From Spirochaetaceae bacterium (GTDB lineage Bacteria > Spirochaetota > Spirochaetia > Treponematales > Breznakiellaceae): a stretch of 29,446 nucleotides of DNA. This document shows, piece after piece, positions 22,840 through 29,446 of this stretch (positions within the stretch are counted from its first letter, which is position 1; each line of letters opens with the position of its first letter). The notes under the pieces are model-generated. The model was not told the origin of the DNA and made no database searches. It saw nothing but the letters and a program-made list of their open reading frames with translations. The translations under genes and the position numbers were made by a program. The DNA is taken from positions 1 to 29,446 of the forward strand of contig JAITGJ010000036.1 of assembly GCA_031280705.1 (NCBI GenBank). The letters are read 5' to 3'.

Positions 22840-22888
22840 TTAGAATATCTGACTTAAAGCTTTAAAGCATTAGTTAAAGGAGCTTTGA

Positions 22889-23935
22889 ATGAAAAGATCG
22901 TTCATGCTGATCGCTATGGCGTTGCTTGTCGCGGGAGCGGTTATTGCGGAGGAAGCCGTTCTTATTGATTTCACCAAGATTGCCGCCGACATTTATGTCG
23001 ATCCGGGCAATCCTGAGGGGGCTCAAGATTCGGGGGATCAGGCTCCGAATCAGAACCGTCAAACCATGATGGATTTTTCCGGCGTGGCGGGCAACAGTTA
23101 TACCCAGGCGCAGAAGCAGGTTATGCGGACCTCGCTCGGCCTTGAAAACTGGGAAGTACACCTCGCGTCGTCTTCCCGGACGGTTATTAACCAGGGGTTG
23201 AGCTTCACCAAGCCTGCCGCTTCTACGCAGTACGGCACGGTGATGGGCGTCCGTGTCCACTTCCCTGTGGAACCCTTCAATTCCTGGGCCCGGATCGCGC
23301 CGCCGTTTGAAATCCCCGCCTATGACTGGGACGAAGTGGGCGACGACGGATCCGTTACGCGGCCCGCGCGCCCGGACCGCCGTACCCCGAGCCGCTTTGA
23401 AGACGGTTTCGGCGTCGTCAAAAATGTGGGGACCGTCAAGGCGGTCGCGGTAAATGTGTACGGCCTCAACTTCCCCCACGCCCTCTCGGTAATTCTTATC
23501 GACAACGATGGAACCGAGCGGATCATGCAGATGGGGTACCTCCAGTTTGACGGCTGGGCCGAACTCCGGTGGGACAATCCGGCGTACCTCCAGGAAGTCC
23601 GTAACCGGGACTTGAGGCTCTATCCCCTGTATCCCCAGTCCACCCCTTTTATCAAATTCGGCGGATTTTTGATTCAGCGGGATGGAGGCAAGATCGGCGG
23701 CGATTTTGTTTCCTATTTCCGCGAAGTGCGGCTTATCTACGACAAGGCCGTGCTTGAGACCGAACGCGACATTAACGATGAAGACGAGTGGCAGATTATC
23801 CAAACGCGGGAAGACGCGCGGAAAGCGTTTGAAGTCCGGCGTTTTGGCCACAGCCAGGTGCTGAGGTACCTTGAACGGCAGAAACAGGCCACCGAGACCG
23901 AGTTCAACTTCCAGTCTGGTCAGCAACAGGAGTAG
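22889..23935 (+). CDS. flaA: Flagellar filament outer-layer (sheath) protein FlaA
   Basis: The protein is 348 aa, the usual FlaA length. The signal peptide (1-20, ending AVIA, then EE) exports it to the periplasm, where spirochaete FlaA coats the FlaB core of the endoflagellum. Matching segments include VLIDFTKIAADI, a MMDFSGVAGNSY block, RIAPPFEIPAYDWDE and SVILIDNDG. The family is restricted to spirochaetes, which anchors the organism call. It has its own promoter, a strong ribosome site and a terminator, giving an independent high-level transcript. Its position right behind the sugar-related run is of interest because spirochaete flagellar proteins are known to be glycosylated in some treponemes. 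Confidence 0.92.
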   Translation: MKRSFMLIAMALLVAGAVIAEEAVLIDFTKIAADIYVDPGNPEGAQDSGDQAPNQNRQTMMDFSGVAGNSYTQAQKQVMRTSLGLENWEVHLASSSRTVINQGLSFTKPAASTQYGTVMGVRVHFPVEPFNSWARIAPPFEIPAYDWDEVGDDGSVTRPARPDRRTPSRFEDGFGVVKNVGTVKAVAVNVYGLNFPHALSVILIDNDGTERIMQMGYLQFDGWAELRWDNPAYLQEVRNRDLRLYPLYPQSTPFIKFGGFLIQRDGGKIGGDFVSYFREVRLIYDKAVLETERDINDEDEWQIIQTREDARKAFEVRRFGHSQVLRYLERQKQATETEFNFQSGQQQE

Positions 23936-23959
23936 GCCGGTTAGTTCCGGGTAATACGA

Positions 23960-23997
23960 GGCTGTCCGGGAATCACGTTTCCGGGCAGCCTTTTTTT
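23960..23997 (+). terminator. Rho-independent terminator of flaA
   Basis: GGCTGtCCGGGAA pairs with TTCCGGGcAGCC around a short loop and is followed by seven T. It lies 25 nt after the flaA stop codon and ends 8 nt before the next start codon. Confidence 0.9.
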
Positions 23998-24005
23998 AAA
24001 CCACC

Positions 24006-25256
24006 ATGAACGACGATGATACCGGCCTATTTCCCGACCGGGTAAAACTCGAGGCTGAATACAACCGTTATGCCGGAAGCCGGGAGCTTGTTTCCCGGGA
24101 CCTTGCCCTCCGCCTTGAAGACGCCATGCGGGAGCTCCCCTCCCGGATTTCTGTCAAGGTGCGCGCCAAGGATTTTTTAAGTTACTACAAAAAATATCTC
24201 CGCCTCTGCCGGCAGAATGGAAGCGGGGAGCCGGTCGTCATTACAGACCAGATCGGCATCCGCATCGTGTGTCCCTTTATTGAGGATTTGGGCCTGGTTG
24301 AGGAGATTGTATCCCGCGTATTCACCGTGATCGAGGTGGAGCGGAAGGGTGAACACCAGACATTCAAGGAATTCGGCTATCAGTCGATTCATATCTTGAT
24401 CGCGATTCCAGAAATCCTGCGTGAAAAAGACGGATTTCCCGGCTGCGATGTCGCGGAAATCCAGATACGCACGATTCTCCAGGACGCCTGGGCCGAAGTT
24501 GAGCACGAACTGGTGTACAAGGCCGAGTTTACCCCCTTTGACGAACCGATGAAGCGGAAACTGGCCGCGGTGAACGCGAGCCTCTCCCTTGCCGATATTA
24601 TTTTTCAGGAAATTCGAACCTATCAGCGGCAGCTTAACGGGGAACTGGAAAAACGCCGGGAATCGTTTTACAAAAAAATCGAGGAATCCACGGACGCGCT
24701 TATCTTTGATGAGATGCCGCCTGCGTCCCCGGTGGAACATGAACGCGCGGCGGCCCCTTTCGATACGGAGGGTAAATCCATTGATGATCTGCTCCTCGCG
24801 GCCCTCTCCGCCCATAACGGCAGCCGGTTCCGGGAGGCCATCGTGCTCTATTCCCGGATGCTCGAAATGAATCCCGGCCCCGCCATCGCATCCCTTATCT
24901 ACAAGCACCGGGGCATGGCGTATTTTGCCCAGTCCCAGTACGGCGAGGCTATCGCCGATTTTACGGAAGCGCTGGAACGGGACCCGGACTCCTACAAGGC
25001 CGCCTATTACCGGGGCATTGTCCGGGTGGTGCTGGAACAGTACGCGGCGGCCATAGAGGATTTTACCCGCTCCCTCGCCATTCATCCCTATCAGTCGTTC
25101 TGTTTTTTCCGCCGTTCCCAGGCGTGGTACCATTTGGGCGATTTTCCCCAGGCTCTGGCCGACTGCGAATCGGCCATTATTCTTTGGCCCGAATCCCCTT
25201 CCGGAAGCGCCATGGAACAGTTTCGCGCGATGCTGCGCGACAAGCTGCGGATGTAA
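24006..25256 (+). CDS. RelA/SpoT-type alarmone synthetase with C-terminal TPR domain
   Basis: The protein is 416 aa. Residues 45-175 are a RelA/SpoT synthetase domain: DQIGIRIVC (81-89), GYQSIH (124-129), EIQIRT (151-156) and WAEVEHELVYK (162-172), with all key residues kept. No HD hydrolase, TGS or ACT domain is present, so it is a small alarmone synthetase that should make (p)ppGpp or pGpp from GTP/GDP and ATP. A helical linker (about 180-255) leads to three or four TPR repeats (255-410), which normally bind a partner protein. The start is 9 nt after the flaA terminator and lacks a ribosome site and a clear promoter, so its expression is unclear. Rare readthrough or a leaderless start are both possible. 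Confidence 0.85.
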   Translation: MNDDDTGLFPDRVKLEAEYNRYAGSRELVSRDLALRLEDAMRELPSRISVKVRAKDFLSYYKKYLRLCRQNGSGEPVVITDQIGIRIVCPFIEDLGLVEEIVSRVFTVIEVERKGEHQTFKEFGYQSIHILIAIPEILREKDGFPGCDVAEIQIRTILQDAWAEVEHELVYKAEFTPFDEPMKRKLAAVNASLSLADIIFQEIRTYQRQLNGELEKRRESFYKKIEESTDALIFDEMPPASPVEHERAAAPFDTEGKSIDDLLLAALSAHNGSRFREAIVLYSRMLEMNPGPAIASLIYKHRGMAYFAQSQYGEAIADFTEALERDPDSYKAAYYRGIVRVVLEQYAAAIEDFTRSLAIHPYQSFCFFRRSQAWYHLGDFPQALADCESAIILWPESPSGSAMEQFRAMLRDKLRM

Positions 25257-25313
25257 CGCCCGTCCGTCCCGGGGTGGGGCTTCCGTTTTTTCCGGCGTAA
25301 TGAATGGCCGGGA

Positions 25314-26318
25314 TTACCGCCGCGGTCTCGCGTCCCTGTTTACGATATTTACGGGATCCTTTCCATGCGCGATGCGGTCCACATTTGCCCACATGTTTTT
25401 ATGCGCCCGCCGGAAACTTTCCGTGGTAATGCCGCCCAGGTGCGGCGCGTACACAACCCGGTCCCGCACGGACGCGGGGAGGTCTACCAGCGGGTGATCG
25501 CCGGGCGTCGGCTCCGGGTACAGGCAGTCAAAGGCCGCTCCGGCTATTTTCCCCGCGATCAGGGCATCGCGGAGCGCGGCATTGTCGATAATCTCCCCCC
25601 GCGCGGTATTGACAATAAACGCCGTCTGTTTCATCCGCGCGATAAACGCCGCGTTAATCATGCCCCGCGACGTATCCGTTACCGCCGCATGAACAGAAAC
25701 AATGTCGGACAGCGCCGCAAGTTCATACAGCGGCGCGTACCGCACCCGGTACGCGCGCTCTTCATCCACACTGCGCCGGTGAGGGGCGTAATAATAGAGG
25801 CGGCAGCCAAAACTGTTGAGCCGCTCCGCCGTCGCTTTCGCAATGTCGCCAAACCCGGCAAGCCCGATCGTACACGATCCCAGTTCGGTAATGCCCTCGA
25901 CCATTTTGCGTTCTTTCATGGCAATCTGGTTTCCCGCGCGTACTTCCCGGTCTCCCGCCACGGCGCTGCGCAGCCACGCCAGCATGAGGAGGATCGTTTG
26001 TTCGGCCACGGCGGCGGCGTTGCAGCCCCGGTTGTTGCAGACAAGTATCCCCTTTTCATCCGCGGCGCGCATATCAATTTTATCGTAGGCCACGCCTTCC
26101 GAGTGGATCAGGCGGAGGCGCGGCATCCGCTCAATAAGCGTCCCCGGCACGGCGGCAATCGCGTCCGCGAGGATTATTTCCGCGCCGCCCGCGCGGGAAA
26201 TCAATGCATCTTCCGCCGTGCCGCGGGGAAAAAAAGTAATTTCGTAGGCGGGATTGGACAGGGCTTCGGGCGAAAATTTTTCGTAGCGATCCCGGTTTCC
26301 GATCACGAGAATGTTCAT
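25314..26318 (-). CDS. D-2-hydroxyacid dehydrogenase, phosphoglycerate dehydrogenase-like
   Basis: The protein is 334 aa from the ATG at 26318, which follows AAGGAG at 7-nt spacing. Another 84 in-frame codons upstream lack any ribosome site. The NAD-binding loop is GLAGFG (152-157). The catalytic triad is kept: R240 (NTARGEI), E269 (YPEP) and H293 (APHLGG). It reduces or oxidises a D-2-hydroxy acid with NAD(H); without the ACT domain of SerA it could be phosphoglycerate, lactate, glyoxylate or another acid dehydrogenase. It is divergent from the SDR gene at 26533, and both promoters sit in one inverted repeat. It is convergent with the synthetase gene, with a 57-nt gap and no clear terminator between. 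Confidence 0.85.
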   Translation of the reverse strand: MNILVIGNRDRYEKFSPEALSNPAYEITFFPRGTAEDALISRAGGAEIILADAIAAVPGTLIERMPRLRLIHSEGVAYDKIDMRAADEKGILVCNNRGCNAAAVAEQTILLMLAWLRSAVAGDREVRAGNQIAMKERKMVEGITELGSCTIGLAGFGDIAKATAERLNSFGCRLYYYAPHRRSVDEERAYRVRYAPLYELAALSDIVSVHAAVTDTSRGMINAAFIARMKQTAFIVNTARGEIIDNAALRDALIAGKIAGAAFDCLYPEPTPGDHPLVDLPASVRDRVVYAPHLGGITTESFRRAHKNMWANVDRIAHGKDPVNIVNRDARPRR

Positions 26319-26410
26319 CGTCTTGCTCCTTGCCGAAAACAGCGCTACCGGCGGGCAGCCCTGCCGGAGAGGGTAGCCGCGGCGGCGTGGACCCGCAGCC
26401 GCGCCTGTAT

Positions 26411-26426
26411 GCCGGACAGGTCCGGC
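26411..26426. promoter_or_regulatory. Palindrome at the transcription start of the dehydrogenase gene
   Basis: GCCGGAC and GTCCGGC flank a 2-nt centre (26411-26426), directly after the -10 box of the minus-strand promoter. This position suits a repressor operator. The leader down to 26318 is GC-rich with a further CCGGC/GCCGG stem. Confidence 0.45.
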
Positions 26427-26432
26427 GCTCGT

Positions 26433-26461
26433 ACCATAGAGTGAAAAGACGGGAAAGTCAA
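26433..26461 (-). promoter_or_regulatory. Promoter of the hydroxyacid dehydrogenase gene
   Basis: On the minus strand TTGACT (26461-26456) and TATGGT (26438-26433) are separated by 17 nt. The -35 lies in one arm of the inverted repeat shared with the divergent promoter. Confidence 0.6.
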
Positions 26462-26500
26462 TGCGCCTGTCCGGCGGCGCGCTTTTGGCGGCGCATTGAC
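26457..26500. repeat. 11-bp inverted repeat covering two divergent -35 boxes
   Basis: GTCAATGCGCC (26457-26467) and GGCGCATTGAC (26490-26500) are perfect arms 22 nt apart. Each arm contains the -35 hexamer of one of two back-to-back promoters, so a regulator bound here would act on both genes. Confidence 0.75.
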
Positions 26501-26525
26501 AAAAAAGCCCGTTATGCCGCATACT
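26496..26525 (+). promoter_or_regulatory. Promoter of the SDR gene, probably leaderless
   Basis: TTGACA (26496-26501) and CATACT (26520-26525) are 18 nt apart. The ATG at 26533 is only 7 nt after the -10 box, so transcription would start at or next to the start codon. There is no Shine-Dalgarno sequence. Confidence 0.6.
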
Positions 26526-26532
26526 GCCGTAA

Positions 26533-27555
26533 ATGAATGATAAAACAGTACATCTGGTTACCGGCGCCAATGGGCGGACCGGTCTTGCCCTCTGCGCGGA
26601 ACTTGGATCCCGGGGTCATTTTGTGCGCGCCCTTGTCCGGAAAGGAAGCGAAAACTACCATCCTTTCCTCACGCCGTTTGTGGATGAAATCGTATATGGT
26701 GATATACGCGACAGGGAATCGCTCGACGCCGCGTTTGCCGGGGCGGATTACGTGTACCACCTTGCCGGCATTGTTTCCATTGCCAGTAAAATGAACCGGG
26801 AAATTGCCGGAACAAATATTGACGGTACAAAAAACGTCATTGATGCCTGCCTCGCGCACGGCGTCAAACGCCTGGTGTATACCGGCACGGTGCATACCCT
26901 TCCCTTTACGGACACAAAAACTGTTCTGCGGGAAATACCGCGCTTTCGCCCGGAAGAAGTGCACGGTTCCTACGCCGTGTCCAAGGCGGCCGCTTCCAAT
27001 CTGGTGCTCGACGCCGTGAAGGAACAGGGGCTTGACGCGGTAATCGCCATGCCATCAGGGATTGTCGGCGGCTTTGAACTCAAGCGGTCCAACTTCGGCC
27101 AGATGCTGGCTGATGTGGCGGAGGGCCGGCTGCCGGTCTATGTGAAGGGCCGCTACGATTTTGTCGCGGTCCGGGATGTGGCGCGGGCGCTGGCGGACCT
27201 TGCTCTGGCCGGAAGCGCGGGGGAAAGCTATATCGTTTCGGGAAATCAGGTTACGGTGGAAGAACTGGTAACCTGGGCGGCAAAGGCGGCCGGTGTAAAA
27301 CCGCCGAAACTGTGTCTCCCCCTTCCCCTGGTAAAATTGTTTTCCTACCCCGCCGAGCGGCTCGCGCTCCTCCGGAAGCGGACGCTTGTTTTTACCCCCT
27401 ACGCGATAAAGGTGCTGGGCGATAACTGTAATTTTTCCCACGAAAAGCTTACCGCCCTTACGGGGTACGCGCCTTCTTCCATTGAGGAGGCGATACGCGA
27501 ACAGGTTGAGTATTATGTTTCGGTTTACAAACCCGCCTTTATGAAAAAGGCGTAA
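26533..27555 (+). CDS. Extended short-chain dehydrogenase (NAD-dependent epimerase/reductase family)
   Basis: The protein is 340 aa. The dinucleotide site is VTGANGRTG (9-17), the catalytic pair is Y147/K151 in SYAVSK, and TGT at 117-119 supplies the active-site Thr/Ser. This is the atypical extended-SDR type that includes sugar-nucleotide epimerases, dihydroflavonol-reductase-like and 3-beta-HSD-like enzymes. The substrate cannot be read from the sequence. The next gene starts 3 nt downstream, so the two are co-transcribed. Start support is the promoter position, since no ribosome site exists. Confidence 0.8.
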   Translation: MNDKTVHLVTGANGRTGLALCAELGSRGHFVRALVRKGSENYHPFLTPFVDEIVYGDIRDRESLDAAFAGADYVYHLAGIVSIASKMNREIAGTNIDGTKNVIDACLAHGVKRLVYTGTVHTLPFTDTKTVLREIPRFRPEEVHGSYAVSKAAASNLVLDAVKEQGLDAVIAMPSGIVGGFELKRSNFGQMLADVAEGRLPVYVKGRYDFVAVRDVARALADLALAGSAGESYIVSGNQVTVEELVTWAAKAAGVKPPKLCLPLPLVKLFSYPAERLALLRKRTLVFTPYAIKVLGDNCNFSHEKLTALTGYAPSSIEEAIREQVEYYVSVYKPAFMKKA

Positions 27556-27558
27556 ATT

Positions 27559-28356
27559 GTGATAACGCTGCTGTTTTTTTCCGGTACGGGAAACACCTTC
27601 TGGACGGCAAAACAGATTGCTCAAACGTTCGGGGAAAAGGCGGAAGTCCTGAATATCGCAGCGGAAATGCTGAAGCCGCCCGGCGTTATTACGGCGGAAA
27701 AAACAGTAATTCTGTTTCCCGCCTATGCCTGGCAGATGCCGCATCTGGTGCGCCGTTTTATTCTTCGCACGGAATTCCGTTCGCCGTATATCGCGGTTCT
27801 GGTTACCTACGGCACCGGTCCCGGCGGGGCACCCGCCGAGGCGCACCGCGTTTTCCGCAAAAAGAAGCAGACACTGTCGTATGCCGGGCGTATTCCCGCG
27901 GTCGAAAACTATATACCCCTCTTTGGTCCGCCGGGAAAACGCACGGTGGAAAAACGCCTTGCGCTCCAGGCGGAAGCGACGGCAGAAGCGGCAGAGGCGA
28001 TTGCGGAAGGGCGGACAAACCGGGTATGGAGTTTCCGGCCCCTTTCGGCCTTTATTTCGTCCCTGTTCCGGCTGGGAAAGCGGCTTTTTGTGCGCGGCTA
28101 CCGGCCGCTTGACATCTGCAACGGCTGCGGAATCTGCGCGCGGATATGTCCCGCCCGGGCAATTTCCATGGAAAACGGGCGGCCCGTGTTTTCTTCCGCC
28201 TGCGAACACTGTCAGGGCTGCCTTAACTGGTGTCCCCGCCGCGCCATCCGCTATATACGGATGAAGCCCGGTTCGCCGCGCTGGCGCCATCCCGGCGTGG
28301 CCGCGCCGGAGCTGTTCCGCGAAAACCCGCCCGGAATTATTCGCGGCGGGGATTAA
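27559..28356 (+). CDS. EFR1-family flavodoxin-ferredoxin protein
   Basis: The protein is 265 aa with a GTG start, 3 nt after the SDR stop. Residues 1-160 are a flavodoxin-like domain: FMN-binding FSGTGNT (7-13) and VTYGTGPGG (82-90). Residues 187-197 (CNGCGICARIC) and 215-225 (CEHCQGCLNWC) are two 4Fe-4S ferredoxin motifs. This arrangement is the EFR1 ferrodoxin family of anaerobes. It probably supplies low-potential electrons in the cytoplasm, perhaps to the adjacent SDR-type enzyme or another reductase; the partner is unknown. Its TAA stop overlaps the stop of the convergent gene by 3-4 nt. Confidence 0.85.
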   Translation: MITLLFFSGTGNTFWTAKQIAQTFGEKAEVLNIAAEMLKPPGVITAEKTVILFPAYAWQMPHLVRRFILRTEFRSPYIAVLVTYGTGPGGAPAEAHRVFRKKKQTLSYAGRIPAVENYIPLFGPPGKRTVEKRLALQAEATAEAAEAIAEGRTNRVWSFRPLSAFISSLFRLGKRLFVRGYRPLDICNGCGICARICPARAISMENGRPVFSSACEHCQGCLNWCPRRAIRYIRMKPGSPRWRHPGVAAPELFRENPPGIIRGGD

Positions 28357-29291
28357 TACTTCGCCTCAAGCCGCGCCCGCACGGCGGCGATTTCTTCCGG
28401 CAGCATGCCCAGGCGGTTTGCAAGATACGCTTCCGCCGCCTCCCGCACATTGACGCTTTCCGCCGCGCGATACCCGGTAATGACAAGGAGCGCGTCTTCC
28501 GCGAGGGCGGACAGGGCGCGGTATGCGCCGCTGTCAGGCGTGATCCGGTACCGGTTTTCGTAACTGATCATATAGTCGGCGGTGATTTCTTCGGCGGACG
28601 CCCCCGTGAGCGCCTCAAGCAAGGCTGCGGTAAAGCCCGCGCATTCCGTTCCATCCTGGTCGTGGATCAGAAACGGACCGCTGTTGGCGGCGATAAAAAG
28701 AAGCGCCGCTTTCAGTTTTCCGGCAAAAACAGGATCGGTGTAATCCGTTCCCATCTCCAGAACAATGATAGTGTTTCTGCTGAAAAAACTCTGGTACCAG
28801 GGAATGGTTGCCGCATAGGATGCCGCGGCGCGTGCGCTGTCTGAAAGATTAATTACTGTTTTTACGCGGGCGTTTTCGGCCAGCTGCTGGGCGTAGGGAA
28901 AGCGGGGATTCCCCGGCAGGGCGGGGTGGGACGAGCGGTAGAGCCGCCGCGCGGGAATCGCCCCGAGGCTTATTTCCCGGAAATTGGCAAACGCCGCCGA
29001 TGACGCGTAATCGCTTCGGGAATTACTTTGCGAAAGCGTTGACATGACGCGCCGGGCGTTTTCGATTGCCGCTTCGTTCCGGGGCACAAGAGCGGCCGTT
29101 ACGGGTTCCGCCGCGCGTTCTTCCTGAAGGGGGGGCGGGTTTCCGGCACAGCCCGCAAGAAGCGCCGGGAAAAAAACACCGGAGAGCGCGGAAAAGAGCG
29201 CCCCGGCAAGGACAAACCGGTTCCGGAACGCGGCGGGGATTCCGGAAAAAATACCGGAGACACGCGCGATTGCAGTTTCTTCACCACACAT
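28353..29291 (-). CDS. Lipoprotein with degenerate tyrosine-phosphatase domain
   Basis: The protein is 312 aa from the ATG at 29291. Residues 27-48 form a lipoprotein signal peptide ending in LLAGC, with C48 as the lipidated residue. Residues about 104-245 match the bacterial Tyr-phosphatase (Y_phosphatase3/Siw14-like) fold: FREISLGAIPARRLYRSSHP and VKTVINLSDS. The P-loop, normally HCx5R, reads HDQDGTEC (210-217): the catalytic Cys is Asp and the phosphate-binding Arg is Cys. It is therefore probably a pseudophosphatase or has another activity. The frame opens earlier at a TTG (29327), but that TTGAGC is the -35 box of a good promoter. Confidence 0.7.
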   Translation of the reverse strand: MCGEETAIARVSGIFSGIPAAFRNRFVLAGALFSALSGVFFPALLAGCAGNPPPLQEERAAEPVTAALVPRNEAAIENARRVMSTLSQSNSRSDYASSAAFANFREISLGAIPARRLYRSSHPALPGNPRFPYAQQLAENARVKTVINLSDSARAAASYAATIPWYQSFFSRNTIIVLEMGTDYTDPVFAGKLKAALLFIAANSGPFLIHDQDGTECAGFTAALLEALTGASAEEITADYMISYENRYRITPDSGAYRALSALAEDALLVITGYRAAESVNVREAAEAYLANRLGMLPEEIAAVRARLEAKY

Positions 29292-29298
29292 GAACAAT

Positions 29299-29327
29299 AC
29301 TATAAAACGCGTTTGAGATATGCTCAA
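29299..29327 (-). promoter_or_regulatory. Promoter of the pseudophosphatase lipoprotein gene, leaderless
   Basis: On the minus strand TTGAGC (29327-29322) and TATAGT (29304-29299) are exactly 17 nt apart, and the ATG follows 7 nt later at 29291. There is no ribosome site, so the transcript should begin at the start codon. Confidence 0.65.
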
Positions 29328-29446
29328 CCCCGCATTTGCTCGCCAGGCCCCGCCGCGTGGCCCCAGCGTCTAATCCGCATGGATGCGTGCCCAAACCGCG
29401 TTGCGGTTTGGGCTTGGGTTTTGCCTGCGGCAAAACCCCGCATTTG
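29326..29446. repeat. Palindromic repeat at the right window edge
   Basis: AACCCCGCATTTG occurs at 29326-29338 and again at the very end (29434-29446), 108 nt apart. Between them are two perfect hairpins, GCCCAAACCGC/GCGGTTTGGGC (loop GTT) and GGGTTTTGCC/GGCAAAACCC (loop TGC). No gene is seen in this stretch. The pair of stems recalls the hairpins at 11449-11500 and may be a tandem repeat that continues outside the window. Confidence 0.6.

Noticed and set aside
22874..23926. 350-aa antisense frame covering flaA
   Set aside because: High GC content opens long antisense frames; no domain or promoter supports it, and flaA is unambiguous.
26319..26570. 84-aa N-terminal extension of the hydroxyacid dehydrogenase
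   Set aside because: It spans the divergent promoters and has no domain similarity, whereas the ATG at 26318 has AAGGAG and begins the Rossmann-type MNILVIG strand.
29292..29327. TTG start giving a longer lipoprotein
   Set aside because: The TTGAGC is a -35 box with TATAGT 17 nt downstream; the ATG at 29291 fits the lipoprotein signal better.

Overview
The window looks like chromosomal DNA from a GC-rich treponeme-type spirochaete. The main evidence is a flagellar filament outer-layer protein (FlaA, 22889-23935) and a radical-SAM protein of the spirochaete-restricted spiro-SPASM type (14240-15850). An anaerobic CO dehydrogenase cluster (6482-10082) fits the CO2-reducing acetogenic treponemes of insect guts, but the genus is inference. 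Most of the window is strongly GC-rich. The exception is about 45-696, which is AT-rich and looks acquired.

Layout. (1) 1-700: start of a probable transposase gene at the left edge, then an AT-rich, apparently 3'-truncated nucleotidyltransferase gene. (2) 750-4419, minus strand: a tight four-gene operon of a membrane-anchored propeller-like protein, a degenerate LytM/M23-like protein, a zinc-ribbon methyltransferase and a HAD phosphatase. (3) 4519-6157, plus: cytidine deaminase and an outer-membrane beta-barrel protein, followed by a 132-nt palindromic mobile repeat and a strong terminator. (4) 6482-11167, minus: bacteriohemerythrin, Rrf2-type regulator, CooS CO dehydrogenase, CooF-like ferredoxin and an FAD/NAD oxidoreductase. 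This reads as a CO-oxidation or redox module beside an oxygen-binding protein. (5) 11260-11500: repeat-rich spacer. (6) 11538-14045, plus: DinG-family helicase with an N-terminal RadC/JAMM-like domain.

(7) 14240-22805, plus: a compact, mostly overlapping run of spiro-SPASM radical SAM protein, glycosyltransferase-like protein, SpsF-type cytidylyltransferase, PseG-like/methyltransferase fusion, ATP-grasp enzyme, N-acetylmuramoyl-L-alanine amidase and GerMN-domain protein. The first five look like a pathway making and attaching an unusual sugar. (8) 22889-23935: flaA with its own promoter and terminator, followed by a RelA/SpoT synthetase-TPR protein (24006-25256). (9) 25314-28356: divergent 2-hydroxyacid dehydrogenase and extended-SDR genes sharing a symmetric promoter region, the latter followed by a flavodoxin/ferredoxin (EFR1-type) protein. 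(10) 28353-29291, minus: a lipoprotein with a tyrosine-phosphatase fold whose catalytic Cys and Arg are replaced. The window ends in palindromic repeats.

Several genes (26533, 29291, 14240, perhaps 11538) have a sigma70-like -10 box only 6-13 nt before the start codon and no Shine-Dalgarno sequence, so leaderless or nearly leaderless mRNAs are likely here. No tRNA, rRNA or CRISPR array was seen. All functional statements rest on motif reading; no database search was run.
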